Shown piece by piece: positions 1-9,311 of a stretch of DNA of 64,000 nt. A program made the translations under genes and the position numbers. The stretch comes from Chryseobacterium aquifrigidense (GTDB taxonomy: Bacteria; Bacteroidota; Bacteroidia; Flavobacteriales; Weeksellaceae), in the NCBI RefSeq assembly GCF_006716485.1, contig NZ_VFPD01000001.1, forward strand, positions 525,806-589,805, written 5' to 3'. Position 1 is the stretch's first letter. Every line of letters begins with the position of its first letter. The notes under the pieces were generated by a model. It did no database searches. It had not been told where the DNA came from and was given only the letters and a program-made list of their open reading frames with translations.

Positions 1-873
1 TCTTAAAAAATATGCACATCCTTAAAAAATTGCGATCTATTGCGTTATAATAATGTGCCCAAATGCTATCATGAAAATTCTTTTAACGCTGGGACCGCAA
101 AGTTTTTTAATCTGACCTGAAAATAATTTCGTTCGCAAGGGCATTTCATTTAGCTAAGATATTATTGTTTCATTGCTGAGTGGAACGCCTTAGCGCTCTT
201 AAAAAATATGCACATCCTTAAAAAATTGCGATCTATTGCGTTATAATAATGTGCCCAAATGCTATCATGAAAATTCTTTTAACGCTGGGACCTCAAAGTT
301 TTTTAATCTGACCTGAAAATAATTTCGTTCGCAAAGGCATTTCATTTAGCTAAGATATTATTGTTTCATTGCTGAGTGGAACGCCTTAGCGATCTTAAAA
401 GAGTAAGTGTGTCCTTAAAAAAAAATTGCGATCTACTACGTTATAATAATGTATTCAGATGCTATCATGAAAATTCTTTTTAATGCTGGGGCCGCAAAGT
501 TTTTAATCCGACCTGAAAATAATTTCGTTCGCAAAGGCATTTCATTTAGCTAAGATATTATTGTTTCATTGCTGAGTGGAACGCCTTAGCGATCTTAAAA
601 GAGTAAGCGTGTCCTTAAAAAAAAATTGCGATCTACTACGTTATAATAATGTATTCAGATGTTATCATGAAAATTCTTTTTAATGCTGGGGCCGCAAAGT
701 TTTTTAATCTGACCTGAAAATAATTTTGTTCGCTAAGGCATTTCATTTAGCTAAGATATTATTGTTTCATTGCTGAGTGGAACGCCTTAGCGATCTTAAA
801 AGAGTATACCTGTCCTTAAAAAAAATTGCGATCTACTGCGTTATATAATAATGTCCATAAATGTTACAATGAA
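1..873. repeat. Tandem array of ~196-201 bp units, 4.4 copies
   Basis: Four full units start at 1, 197, 393 and 593 (lengths 196, 196, 200, 201), and a partial fifth covers 794 to about 873. Each unit starts TCTTAAAA, carries GCGATCTA and ATGAAAATTCTTTT in the middle, and ends GGAACGCCTTAGCG. Units 1 and 2 are almost identical, as are 3 and 4, while the pairs differ at the TATGCACATCC / AGTAAGYGTGTCC segment, which suggests stepwise duplication. Position 1 coincides with a unit start, so the array probably extends left. The short ATG frame in each unit closes within about 16 codons and changes frame between copies, so I regard the units as non-coding. The array ends about 60 bases before the promoter of the next gene. 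Function unknown. Confidence 0.93.
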
Positions 874-935
874 CAGCAAGATACGTAACTCAAAAAACCT
901 GAATCTCAAACTTTGAACTTTGCATTCTGAAGCCG

Positions 936-943
936 TATCTTTG
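936..943 (+). promoter_or_regulatory. Bacteroidota -7 box for the methyltransferase gene
   Basis: TATCTTTG matches the flavobacterial -7 consensus TAnnTTTG. A TTTG at 912-915 lies 20 bases upstream and fits the -33 element. The ATG at 948 begins only 4 bases after the box, so the message would have almost no leader. Confidence 0.7.
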
Positions 944-947
944 CGCT

Positions 948-1652
948 ATGAAAGATTTAATGGGCAGAGCGATCTGGGATTATTACCACAATGAAAATCC
1001 TGAAGACCTGCAGACTGAAACATCAATTTCTGAGCTGGATGAACTTCCGGTAGAATATTTATTCAGAGATTTTGAAGAAATGAATGATATTGAGCAGAAA
1101 GCACTGCAGTTATCCGAAGGAAAGGTTCTGGATATCGGAGCGGGTGCGGGTTCTCATGCTTTATATCTTCAGAATGAAAAAAATCTTGATGTGACAGCAT
1201 TGGATATTTCACCAAAATCTATTGAAGTCTGCCAGCTGAGAGGCATTAAAAAAGCAGTTTGTGAAAATATGCTTGACTTTTCAGGAGAGACTTTTGATAC
1301 GATTTTGTTGTTGATGAACGGTACCGGTGTTTTTGAAAGCCTTGCGAAAATTGATACTTATCTTCAGAAGCTGCATACTTTATTAAACGATAAAGGGCAA
1401 GTTATGATTGACAGCACAGATATTCTTTATATGTTTGACCGCGATAAAGATGGTGGAGTATACATTCCTGCGGGTGGATATTACGGGGAACTGGAATATA
1501 TGGTTCACTACAAAGGAGAATCTGAAGAACCGATTACCTGGCTATATCTTGACTTTAATACGTTGAAAAATGCAGCTACAAATAATGGTTTCAAAATAGA
1601 AAGAGTATTGAGGGATGAAGATTCGTACCTGGCAAAACTCACTAAGAAATAA
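948..1652 (+). CDS. Class I SAM-dependent methyltransferase
   Basis: The 234-residue protein has the Rossmann-fold methyltransferase signature: motif I VLDIGAGAG at residues 60-68, followed by an acidic strand end (TALDIS) and a downstream LLLMNGTG strand with LHTLLNDKGQVMIDS, typical of methyltransferase_11/25 proteins. No substrate-specific domain is visible, so small molecule versus protein or RNA methylation cannot be decided. There is no signal peptide or membrane segment, so it should be cytosolic. The start is supported by a TATCTTTG box four bases upstream. It stands alone between the tandem array and a dispersed repeat at 1756, with no operon partner. Confidence 0.85.
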   Translation: MKDLMGRAIWDYYHNENPEDLQTETSISELDELPVEYLFRDFEEMNDIEQKALQLSEGKVLDIGAGAGSHALYLQNEKNLDVTALDISPKSIEVCQLRGIKKAVCENMLDFSGETFDTILLLMNGTGVFESLAKIDTYLQKLHTLLNDKGQVMIDSTDILYMFDRDKDGGVYIPAGGYYGELEYMVHYKGESEEPITWLYLDFNTLKNAATNNGFKIERVLRDEDSYLAKLTKK

Positions 1653-1755
1653 TTGATAACAAGTCATTGCGAGCTGAAAGCGAAGCAATCTCAACAAATA
1701 ATACATTGTCATTCTGCAAACAGGATGGCAATTTTTGTTTTTTGTACTTCTCTCT

Positions 1756-1843
1756 AGCCCCGATAGGAACGGTTACCCCACAGCATGGAGTTGGCTCCCG
1801 GGCCAGGCGCGAGGAGTAAAAGTGGATAGCGGGAAACAGCTCC
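1756..1843 (+). repeat. Dispersed flavobacterial repeat, AGCCCCGAT...GCGGGA type
   Basis: The element opens AGCCCCGATAGG and closes GGATAGCGGGAAACAGCTCC. A copy with the same ends but a different core lies inverted at 20885-20968. I recall elements with these ends scattered in Flavobacterium and Chryseobacterium intergenic regions. It ends 3 bases before the stop of the convergent gene at 1847. Just upstream (about 1664-1691) CATTGCGAGCTGAAAGCG resembles another widely scattered intergenic phrase. Confidence 0.75.
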
Positions 1844-1846
1844 TTA

Positions 1847-2512
1847 TTATTGTCTAAATATATTGATAGCTCTTGCCAATGGATAAAAAGAAAACCATTC
1901 CGGAGAATAGAAATACATCAGAACAGCAGTTACGGCACATAAAATCACTGGAAGAATATAAGATTCTGCACGGTAAGGAAGTTTTTTTGGAGTTGCTACA
2001 ACACTGATGACAAGTAAACCCAAAGCACCTGCTGCAATGACTCCAATTTCGGGACTGTATCTGGAAGTGGTACCAAAGTCAAAATGGGAAAGCAGAACGT
2101 ATTTTTGAAATATAAAAAACAGAAAGGCAAATGCCAGTGCTAAGAAGCTTGCAAGGTATTTTTTTAGTTTAATTAAATTAAGGAACAGTAAAATAGACCC
2201 CGGGATCGGAGAGAAAAAAACGGAGCTGACTAAAATAGTCATTCGGGAATAAAGCTTAACAGCCTGCGGATCTTCTGTGATATGGTCTTTCCAGACTTCT
2301 ACCTCTTCGGTATGCTTTGCTTCCTCTTCTTCTTTTTTATTCTGAATCAATTGCTGAACAGCTGTTTTTTCTATTTCACTGAAAGTACGTCCTCTTTCTT
2401 CCAGAATTTCGAAAGCGATCTGAACGGCTTCCGGAACAAAACGGTTGCCTTCTTTTAAATATCCCTCTAATTCCTGATCGGAAAGCTTTCTTAAAACATT
2501 TTTGTTAACCAT
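1847..2512 (-). CDS. Hypothetical protein with four C-terminal membrane segments
   Basis: The 221-residue protein begins with a soluble region of about 90 residues (KLSDQELEGYLKEG ... PEAVQIAFEILEERGR) that resembles short helical motifs seen at the start of many uncharacterised Bacteroidota membrane proteins. A charged, coiled-coil-like Glu/Lys stretch follows. Four hydrophobic segments then cover roughly residues 92-112, 120-142, 155-172 and 185-203. I do not recognise a named family and assign no function. It is transcribed away from the methyltransferase and lies 64 bases downstream of metG in the same direction, so it may be co-transcribed with it. The dispersed repeat at 1756-1843 sits at its 3' end. 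Confidence 0.75.
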   Translation of the reverse strand: MVNKNVLRKLSDQELEGYLKEGNRFVPEAVQIAFEILEERGRTFSEIEKTAVQQLIQNKKEEEEAKHTEEVEVWKDHITEDPQAVKLYSRMTILVSSVFFSPIPGSILLFLNLIKLKKYLASFLALAFAFLFFIFQKYVLLSHFDFGTTSRYSPEIGVIAAGALGLLVISVVATPKKLPYRAESYILPVILCAVTAVLMYFYSPEWFSFYPLARAINIFRQ

Positions 2513-2576
2513 AAGCTGTAGATAAAAGAAAGGCTGCTTCTAGTGAAACAGCCTGTTATCTTTATAAGGATTCTAA

Positions 2577-4613
2577 TTATCCAATCTCAATACCGTTTTC
2601 AACATTGCTGTCGTCCGGTGTTACGAAAGATAATTTTCCGTCTGGTTTAGTTGTTAATAATAACATTCCCTGAGATTCAATTCCTCTGATTTTTCTTGGA
2701 GCAAGGTTCAGAAGGATCATTACTTGCTTACCAATTACTTCTTCAGGCGTGAAACTTTCTGCAATCCCCGAAACAACAGTTCTTACATCTACTCCTGTGT
2801 CTACAGTAAGTTTTAGTAATTTATCTGCTTTTTCTACTTTTTCAGCCTCAATAATTGTAGCTGTTCTAAGGTCTATTTTAGTAAAGTCATCAAACGTGAT
2901 CTCTTCTTTCATAGGGTTTGCGTTAGGGTTTGTTTTTTTATTGTTTTGTTTTGTGTCTTCCAGCTTTTTGATCTGAGCCTCGATGACGTCGTCTTCAATT
3001 TTTGAGAAAAGAAGTGATGATTCGTTGATTTTATGACCAGTTTCAATTAATACTGATTGATTTTCAATAGTGTTCCAGTCTTTCTTCTCAACATTGAACA
3101 TGTTCAATAGTTTTTCAGAACTGAAAGGCATGAAAGGTTCACATAACTGAGCTAATGCAACAGCTATTTGTGCTCCAACGAATAATGAGTGAGCCGCTTT
3201 TTCTGGGTTATCTTTAATCGTTTTCCAAGGTTCTTCAGTCTGAAGATACTGGTTTCCAAAACGGGCAAGATTCATTAATGCTGTTAATGAATTTCTGAAC
3301 TCATAATTTTCTAGGAATCCTGAGATTTCTTTTGCAGACTTACTTATTTCCTGCAGTTCAGGGCTGTTCACATCTCCCTGTGGGACAACACCATCATAAT
3401 ATTTATGAATAAGAACAGCAACTCTGTTGATAAAGTTTCCGAAGATTCCTACCAGTTCAGAATTATTCTTAGTCTGGAAATCCTTCCATGTAAAGTTATT
3501 ATCTTTGGTTTCCGGAGCCGATGAAAGAAGAGCATATCTTAAAACATCCTGTTGTCCAGGGAAGTCTTCTACATATTCATGAGCCCATACCGCCCAGTTT
3601 CTTGACGTTGAGATCTTATCGTTCTCAAGGTTCAGGAATTCAAACGCAGGAACATTAGCCGGCATAATATAATCTCCATGCGCTTTCATCATTGAAGGGA
3701 AAATAATACAGTGGAATACAATATTATCTTTTCCGATAAAATGTACAAGGTCACTGTTTTCACTTTGCCAGTAATCTTTCCAGTCTTTTCCGTTCTTTTC
3801 TGCCCATTCTTTGGTGAAAGAGATATAACCGATAGGAGCATCAAACCATACGTATAATACTTTTCCTTCTGCATTCGGAAGAGGAACAGGAACTCCCCAG
3901 TTCAGATCTCTGGTCATGGCACGAGGCTTAAGGCCATCATTCAGCCACGATTTAACCTGTCCATATACGTTAGGTTTCCAGTCGTCTTTATGGCCCTCAA
4001 TGATCCACTCATTTAAAAAGTCTTCATATTCGTTTAATGGCAGATACCAGTTTTTTGTTTCTTTAAGGATAGGAATATTTCCGCTAAGCATTGATTTCGG
4101 ATTGATCAGCTCGGAAGGAGAAAGGGTAGAACCACATTTCTCACACTGGTCACCATAAGCATTTTCGTTACCACAATTAGGACATGTACCTACAATATAA
4201 CGGTCAGCAAGGAATTCACCTGCCTGCTCATCAAAATACTGCTCAGAAATTTCTTCTGTGAATTTTCCTTTCTCGTATAAAACCTTGAAGAAATCCTGGC
4301 TGGTTTCATAATGTTTTTTAGACGTTGTTCTTGAATATTCATCAAATGAAATTCCCAGATCAGTAAAAGATTTTTTTATGATCCCGTGATATTTGTCCAC
4401 GATATCCTGAGGAGTTACTCCTTCTTTTTTAGCTCTTATGGTAATAGGAATCCCGTGCTCATCCGAACCACAGATAAACGCTACATCTTTTCCTAATCTT
4501 CTCTGAAATCTTGCGTAAACATCCGCAGGAATATAAACACCTGCCAAATGTCCTATATGAACCGGGCCGTTTGCGTAAGGCAAAGCTGCCGTAATCATCT
4601 TTCTGTTTGACAT
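2577..4613 (-). CDS. metG: Methionine--tRNA ligase
   Basis: This class I aminoacyl-tRNA synthetase charges tRNA-Met with methionine in the cytosol. At 678 residues it has the long MetG1 form. The HIGH motif is at residues 19-22. A zinc knuckle of CPNCG / CEKCG type follows near 145-165. The KMSKS equivalent reads KISTS at 333-337. The C-terminal ~110 residues form an EMAPII-like tRNA-binding domain (FTKIDLRTATI ... APRKIRGIESQGMLL), as in dimeric bacterial MetRS, joined by a Lys/Asn-rich linker. A -7 box on the minus strand (4634-4641) lies about 20 bases before the ATG. All expected catalytic motifs are present. Confidence 0.97.
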   Translation of the reverse strand: MSNRKMITAALPYANGPVHIGHLAGVYIPADVYARFQRRLGKDVAFICGSDEHGIPITIRAKKEGVTPQDIVDKYHGIIKKSFTDLGISFDEYSRTTSKKHYETSQDFFKVLYEKGKFTEEISEQYFDEQAGEFLADRYIVGTCPNCGNENAYGDQCEKCGSTLSPSELINPKSMLSGNIPILKETKNWYLPLNEYEDFLNEWIIEGHKDDWKPNVYGQVKSWLNDGLKPRAMTRDLNWGVPVPLPNAEGKVLYVWFDAPIGYISFTKEWAEKNGKDWKDYWQSENSDLVHFIGKDNIVFHCIIFPSMMKAHGDYIMPANVPAFEFLNLENDKISTSRNWAVWAHEYVEDFPGQQDVLRYALLSSAPETKDNNFTWKDFQTKNNSELVGIFGNFINRVAVLIHKYYDGVVPQGDVNSPELQEISKSAKEISGFLENYEFRNSLTALMNLARFGNQYLQTEEPWKTIKDNPEKAAHSLFVGAQIAVALAQLCEPFMPFSSEKLLNMFNVEKKDWNTIENQSVLIETGHKINESSLLFSKIEDDVIEAQIKKLEDTKQNNKKTNPNANPMKEEITFDDFTKIDLRTATIIEAEKVEKADKLLKLTVDTGVDVRTVVSGIAESFTPEEVIGKQVMILLNLAPRKIRGIESQGMLLLTTKPDGKLSFVTPDDSNVENGIEIG

Positions 4614-4633
4614 TTATAGTAAAGTTTTGACTG

Positions 4634-4641
4634 CAAAGATA
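4634..4641 (-). promoter_or_regulatory. -7 box for metG; contents of the 4614-4948 gap
   Basis: CAAAGATA on the plus strand reads TATCTTTG on the minus strand, 20 bases before the metG ATG. The rest of this 335-base gap is very AT-rich (long T runs at about 4868-4886). I see no ORF or terminator in it and no clear TAnnTTTG box for the susC-like gene; the closest is TAATTTTA at 4835-4842. Confidence 0.65.
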
Positions 4642-4948
4642 AGGAATATCTGTCGAATACCGCTATTAGTGGCATTATTATGATGAAGAAAGCAAATTTC
4701 AGGAGCTGAATATGAAAATAAGTTAAATGGTTGTTTAACATTTTCTTAATTTAAAACAAATGCTATGCATCGCATAAGACGTTGTAAATTATTGGATTTT
4801 AAAAAACTAACTAAAATCGGTTTCGTAATATACATAATTTTAACTAAAATTATATTAAATTTATAATAATTCTATTTTTTTTTTAAATTGCGAGTCTGGC
4901 TCTGGGCCAAAATATGACTGAAAAACGAAACTATAAAAAAATAAGATT

Positions 4949-7687
4949 GTGAAGAATTTTACAACAGTATTAAAAATCGCGCCCGCTTTTTTACTGGCCA
5001 GTACAGTAATACATGCGCAGAAAAAAGATTCTCTTCCTCAGGAGAAGAAGATAGACGAAGTTGTCTTGATTGGATATGGTAAGCAGAAGAAGACAGATCT
5101 TACAGGATCTATTTCTTCTGTATCATCCAAAGATTTTAATGGGGGAGCAGCCACTGCTGATCAACTAATTGTTGGTAAAACTCCTGGGGTTCAAATTACC
5201 GGAAACAGCGGTGCTCCTGGTTCAGGTTCTACAATTAGAGTAAGAGGTGGTTCCTCATTCATTAATAATGATCCGCTAATTGTTATCGATGGTGTTCCTA
5301 TAGATTTTAACAGTTTGAGTGGAGCAACGAATCCCTTATCATTGATTAATCCGAATGATATCGAAACATTTGATATTTTAAAAGATGCATCTTCTGCAGC
5401 TATTTACGGTAACAGAGCTTCGAACGGAGTTATATTAATTACAACGAAAAAAGGTACAGCAGGTAAATTCAAAGTTAATTTCAATACTAATTTTTCCGTC
5501 TCTACTAAAATGAGTAATGTAGATGTTTTGGATGCAGATCAGTTTAGAAGTTTTGTAAATACTTTTGGTACAAATGTTCAGAAATCTTATCTCGGTACTG
5601 CAAATACTAATTGGCAGGATAAAATTTATCAACAAGCCTGGGGGACAGATAATAATGTCGCATTTTCCGGGGGGATAAAAGGTTTGCCATATAGAGTATC
5701 TTTGGGATACAATGAGCAAAACGGGATTGTAAGAACAAATGAATTCAGAAGAACTTCATTAGGTTTAAATTTTTCACCTAAATTTTTTGATAATCATTTA
5801 ACAGTTAATGGTAATTTTAAAGGAACTTTTTCTGAGAACAGATTCCCAGATGCTGGAGCTATTGGAGCTTCTATTTATTTTGATCCAACGCAGCCAGTAT
5901 ATTCAGGGAATTCTAAATATGGAGGATATTATGAATGGTTAGATCCTGCCAATACAGCAACAGGTTTAAACGTAAATGGAACAAGAAACCCATTAGGTTT
6001 ATTATATGGTAAAAGAGATATTTCATCTGTCTTTAGGATTATTCCAAGTCTACAATTAGATTATAAGTTTCATTTTTTACCTGAATTAAGACTGAGCATA
6101 ACAGGATCTTATGATTATGCAAAAAGTGATGGTTCTGTTAACACATATAAAGAATATGCTCAAGGAATTGGAACTTTAGGATCTTATCGTTCATATTCTC
6201 AGGAGATTAAAAGTAAATTATTTGAATCTTATCTGAATTATGTAAAAAAGATTAATGCGATTAATACAACTGTAGATATTATTGGTGGTTACTCTTACCA
6301 AGATACACGATCGATTACTCCGGCAGCTCCTACCTATTATGGAAATGGTCAAAAAACCGATTTTTCAACTGCAGGAGATACGCAGAGAACTTTACTGTCT
6401 TTTTATGCCAGAGGTATCTTTACTATAGCAGATAAGTATATTATCAATGGTTCTATCAGAAGAGACGGTTCTTCAACATTTTGGAATGGAGCTGATAAAA
6501 ACCTGTTATGGGGCAATTTCCCAGCAGTATCAGTTGCGTGGAAAATTAATGAAGAAAGTTTCTTAAAAAGCATTTCAGCGATTAGTTCATTAAAAATAAG
6601 AGCAGGTTGGGGTAAAACAGGTCAGCAAGAAACAGGTAATTTCTATCCTGCATTTGGTTCTTATTCTTATAGTAATAGTAGTACTGCACAGTATCAGTTT
6701 GGTAATAGTTTCTATACATTACTTCGTCCGGATGTTTACAATCCAAACTTGGTTTGGGAAACAACAACTACTAAAAACTTAGGTTTGGACTTTGCAATTT
6801 TAAATAATAGAATTAGTGGTTCAATAGATTATTTTGATAAAAAATCTGAAAACCTTATTGCAAAAGTACCTACCTGGGCAGGTGATTTAAGTAACTTTAA
6901 TATTAAAAATGTTGGAATTATTGCTAATAAAGGTTTTGAAGCTAACTTGAATTTGGTTCCGGTGAAAAATGAAAGTATAACTTGGGATGTAAATCTTAAT
7001 GCTACCAGATTTAATCCTAGGGTTACAAGTTTATCTCAATATGTAGATTCATCATATAAAATTCAAGTAGGAACGCTTACCGGTATTAATAACTACATTC
7101 AAGCAATTACAGTTGGTCAGCCCCTTAATGCGTTTTATGTTTATCAGCAAGTTTATGATAGCAACGGAAAGCCTTTAGAAGGAGCTTATGTTGATAGAAA
7201 TGGTGATGGGAAATCTACTGAAGATGATAAATACTTCTATAAATCACCAAATCCTGATGTAATCTTAGGCTTTTCTACAAAGGTAAGTGTAAAGAAATGG
7301 GAATTTAGTACATCGCTTAGAGCTGTTTTAGGAAATTACGTTTATAATAATTCTGCTTCTAATAGCTCAATTGCAAATATTCAGGCGAATAATTTCTTGA
7401 GCAATACAAATTCAAGTGTTCTAGCAACACAGTTTGCTACAACACAACTTTTCTCGGATATGTTTATTGAAGATGCATCATTTCTTAGAATGGACAATTT
7501 CTCAATTGCTTATAATGCAGGAGAATTTATGGGAAAAGGAACAAATTTAAGAGTAAATGCAATGGCACAAAATGTTTTTGTGATTACGAAATATAAAGGT
7601 GTAGATCCTGAGGTATTTGGAGGAATTGACAATGGTTTCTATCAAAGACCGAAAGTGTATTCAGTAGGGTTTAACTTCCAATTTTAA
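4949..7687 (+). CDS. susC: SusC/RagA-family TonB-dependent outer membrane transporter, short N-terminus
   Basis: This is the outer membrane barrel that imports oligosaccharides held by its SusD lid, powered by TonB; the neighbours point to maltodextrin. The start is GTG at 4949, followed by a signal peptide ending near residue 23 (VIHAQ). The SusC signature follows directly: TonB-box-like KIDEVVLIGYG, then the plug with GKTPGVQI, IRVRGGSSF, PLIVIDGVPID and KDASSAAIYGNRASNGVILITTKKG. At 912 residues it lacks the N-terminal carboxypeptidase-regulatory-like domain present in most SusC proteins of about 1000 residues. The C-terminus ends in aromatic FNFQF, normal for a beta-barrel. susD starts 5 bases after the stop. 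Confidence 0.95.
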   Translation: MKNFTTVLKIAPAFLLASTVIHAQKKDSLPQEKKIDEVVLIGYGKQKKTDLTGSISSVSSKDFNGGAATADQLIVGKTPGVQITGNSGAPGSGSTIRVRGGSSFINNDPLIVIDGVPIDFNSLSGATNPLSLINPNDIETFDILKDASSAAIYGNRASNGVILITTKKGTAGKFKVNFNTNFSVSTKMSNVDVLDADQFRSFVNTFGTNVQKSYLGTANTNWQDKIYQQAWGTDNNVAFSGGIKGLPYRVSLGYNEQNGIVRTNEFRRTSLGLNFSPKFFDNHLTVNGNFKGTFSENRFPDAGAIGASIYFDPTQPVYSGNSKYGGYYEWLDPANTATGLNVNGTRNPLGLLYGKRDISSVFRIIPSLQLDYKFHFLPELRLSITGSYDYAKSDGSVNTYKEYAQGIGTLGSYRSYSQEIKSKLFESYLNYVKKINAINTTVDIIGGYSYQDTRSITPAAPTYYGNGQKTDFSTAGDTQRTLLSFYARGIFTIADKYIINGSIRRDGSSTFWNGADKNLLWGNFPAVSVAWKINEESFLKSISAISSLKIRAGWGKTGQQETGNFYPAFGSYSYSNSSTAQYQFGNSFYTLLRPDVYNPNLVWETTTTKNLGLDFAILNNRISGSIDYFDKKSENLIAKVPTWAGDLSNFNIKNVGIIANKGFEANLNLVPVKNESITWDVNLNATRFNPRVTSLSQYVDSSYKIQVGTLTGINNYIQAITVGQPLNAFYVYQQVYDSNGKPLEGAYVDRNGDGKSTEDDKYFYKSPNPDVILGFSTKVSVKKWEFSTSLRAVLGNYVYNNSASNSSIANIQANNFLSNTNSSVLATQFATTQLFSDMFIEDASFLRMDNFSIAYNAGEFMGKGTNLRVNAMAQNVFVITKYKGVDPEVFGGIDNGFYQRPKVYSVGFNFQF

Positions 7688-7692
7688 TCAAC

Positions 7693-9291
7693 ATGAAAAA
7701 TAAATATTTATATAAAAAAATAATTATAGGGTCTATTACTCTAGGGACTCTATTCTTTGCAGGTTCTTGTACACAAGATCTTGAGAGAGAACCAAGTTTA
7801 GGATTAACAGCTACTGTTTTATACAAAGATTTTAATAATTATAAACCTGCTTTAGCTAAAATTTATGCAGGACTAGCAATTGGGGGGCAGGGAGATCAAA
7901 ATAATGCAGATGGTAATACGGATATAGGTGGAATTGACGGTGGTTTCTCAAACTATCTTCGTCAAATGTACAGTATGCAGGTTTTAACAACAGATGAAGC
8001 TGTTATTGCTTGGTCTGATGCAGGTCTTCCGGATATGCATAATATGACTTGGAATGCTTCCAATCCTTTTGTTGCAGCGATATACTATAGAATATTCAAT
8101 GTAATTGCTGTAAGTAATGAATTTATTAAAAATACGACTGACGAAAAACTTTCTACAAACGGAATCACCGGAAGTAATCTTACAGAAGCAAAATATATGC
8201 GTGCTGAAGCTCGTTTTCTAAGAGCTCAATCGTATTATCATGCAATGGATCTGTTTGGAAATGTACCAATGGTAACTGAGACTACTGATATCATTAATAC
8301 ACCTCCTCCAAGAATTGCTAGAGCAGAACTATTCAAATATATAGAGTCTGAGCTTTTAGCTTGTGCAAATGAGCTTAAAGATGCAAGAAGTAATGAATAT
8401 GGCAGAGCAGATAAAGCTGCTGCTTGGTCTTTATTAGCAAGACTATATTTAAATGCACAAGTTTATACAGGCACAGCAAGATATACGGATTGTATCACAT
8501 ACTGTAATAAAGTAATAAATGCAGGATATTCATTAAAGTCAAACTATCCATCATTATTTATGGCAGATAATAATGTAAATAATCCTGAAGTTATTTTATC
8601 TGTAAACTATGATGGTACAAGTACAAAAACTTACGGAGGTTCAACTTTTATGGTACACGCTGCAGTTGGAGGCTCGATGCCTGCTTCTCAATTCGGAATC
8701 AATGGAGGTTGGGGTGGTATAAGAACTACAAAATCTTTTGTTAATCTATTTGCAGGTTCCCCAAGTGACAAAAGAGGAAATTTCTATACAAATGGCCAAA
8801 ATTTAGAAATAAATAATATATCAACATTTACAGATGGTTATGCATTTATTAAATATAAAAATATAAAGTATTCTAATGGGGCCCCTGGATCAGATGTATC
8901 AGGTAATTTTGTTGACGCAGATATTCCTTTATATCGTTTAGCGGATATTTACCTTATGTATGGTGAAGCAGTTTCAAGAGGTGGATCAGGAGGAGATGCA
9001 GCCACTGCATTAGGATATGTAAATGCCTTAAGGACCAGAGCTGGAGGAACTACTGTTGCTTCAATTAATACCGATTTTTTCTTAGACGAAAGATCTAGAG
9101 AAATGTCTTGGGAAGCAACGAGAAGAACAGACCTAATTCGTTATGGTAAATTTACGTCAGGTTCATATCTATGGCCTTGGAAAGGTGGTGTAAAGGAAGG
9201 TAAAGGTGTAGATGAATATAGAAATCTTTTCCCTATACCAGCAAATGATATAGTAGCTAATCCTAACTTGGTTCAAAACCCTGGATATTAA
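7693..9291 (+). CDS. susD: SusD/RagB-family nutrient-binding outer membrane lipoprotein
   Basis: This is the surface glycan-binding partner that closes over the SusC pore. The 532-residue protein has a lipoprotein signal peptide ending GSC (Cys near residue 27). Expected SusD features follow: a helical TPR-like core (EARFLRAQSYYHAMDLFGNVPMVTE), the AAAWSLLARLYLNA helix, and the C-terminal DERSREMSWEATRRTDLIRYGKF and LFPIPANDIVANPNLVQNPGY motifs that are near-diagnostic for the family. It follows the susC-like gene by 5 bases and precedes susE by 20, forming an operon. Specificity for starch oligosaccharides is inferred from the adjacent GH97 and GH13 enzymes. Confidence 0.96.
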   Translation: MKNKYLYKKIIIGSITLGTLFFAGSCTQDLEREPSLGLTATVLYKDFNNYKPALAKIYAGLAIGGQGDQNNADGNTDIGGIDGGFSNYLRQMYSMQVLTTDEAVIAWSDAGLPDMHNMTWNASNPFVAAIYYRIFNVIAVSNEFIKNTTDEKLSTNGITGSNLTEAKYMRAEARFLRAQSYYHAMDLFGNVPMVTETTDIINTPPPRIARAELFKYIESELLACANELKDARSNEYGRADKAAAWSLLARLYLNAQVYTGTARYTDCITYCNKVINAGYSLKSNYPSLFMADNNVNNPEVILSVNYDGTSTKTYGGSTFMVHAAVGGSMPASQFGINGGWGGIRTTKSFVNLFAGSPSDKRGNFYTNGQNLEINNISTFTDGYAFIKYKNIKYSNGAPGSDVSGNFVDADIPLYRLADIYLMYGEAVSRGGSGGDAATALGYVNALRTRAGGTTVASINTDFFLDERSREMSWEATRRTDLIRYGKFTSGSYLWPWKGGVKEGKGVDEYRNLFPIPANDIVANPNLVQNPGY

Positions 9292-9311
9292 CTTTTAAAC
9301 ACAATCTAAAA

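Noticed and set aside
1..873. CRISPR array
   Set aside because: The repeating unit is about 200 bp with no unique spacers between short identical repeats; the whole unit repeats.
1664..1843. tRNA or other stable RNA gene in the GC-rich gap after the methyltransferase
   Set aside because: No cloverleaf or T-loop GTTCGA signature; the GC-rich part is explained by the dispersed repeat.
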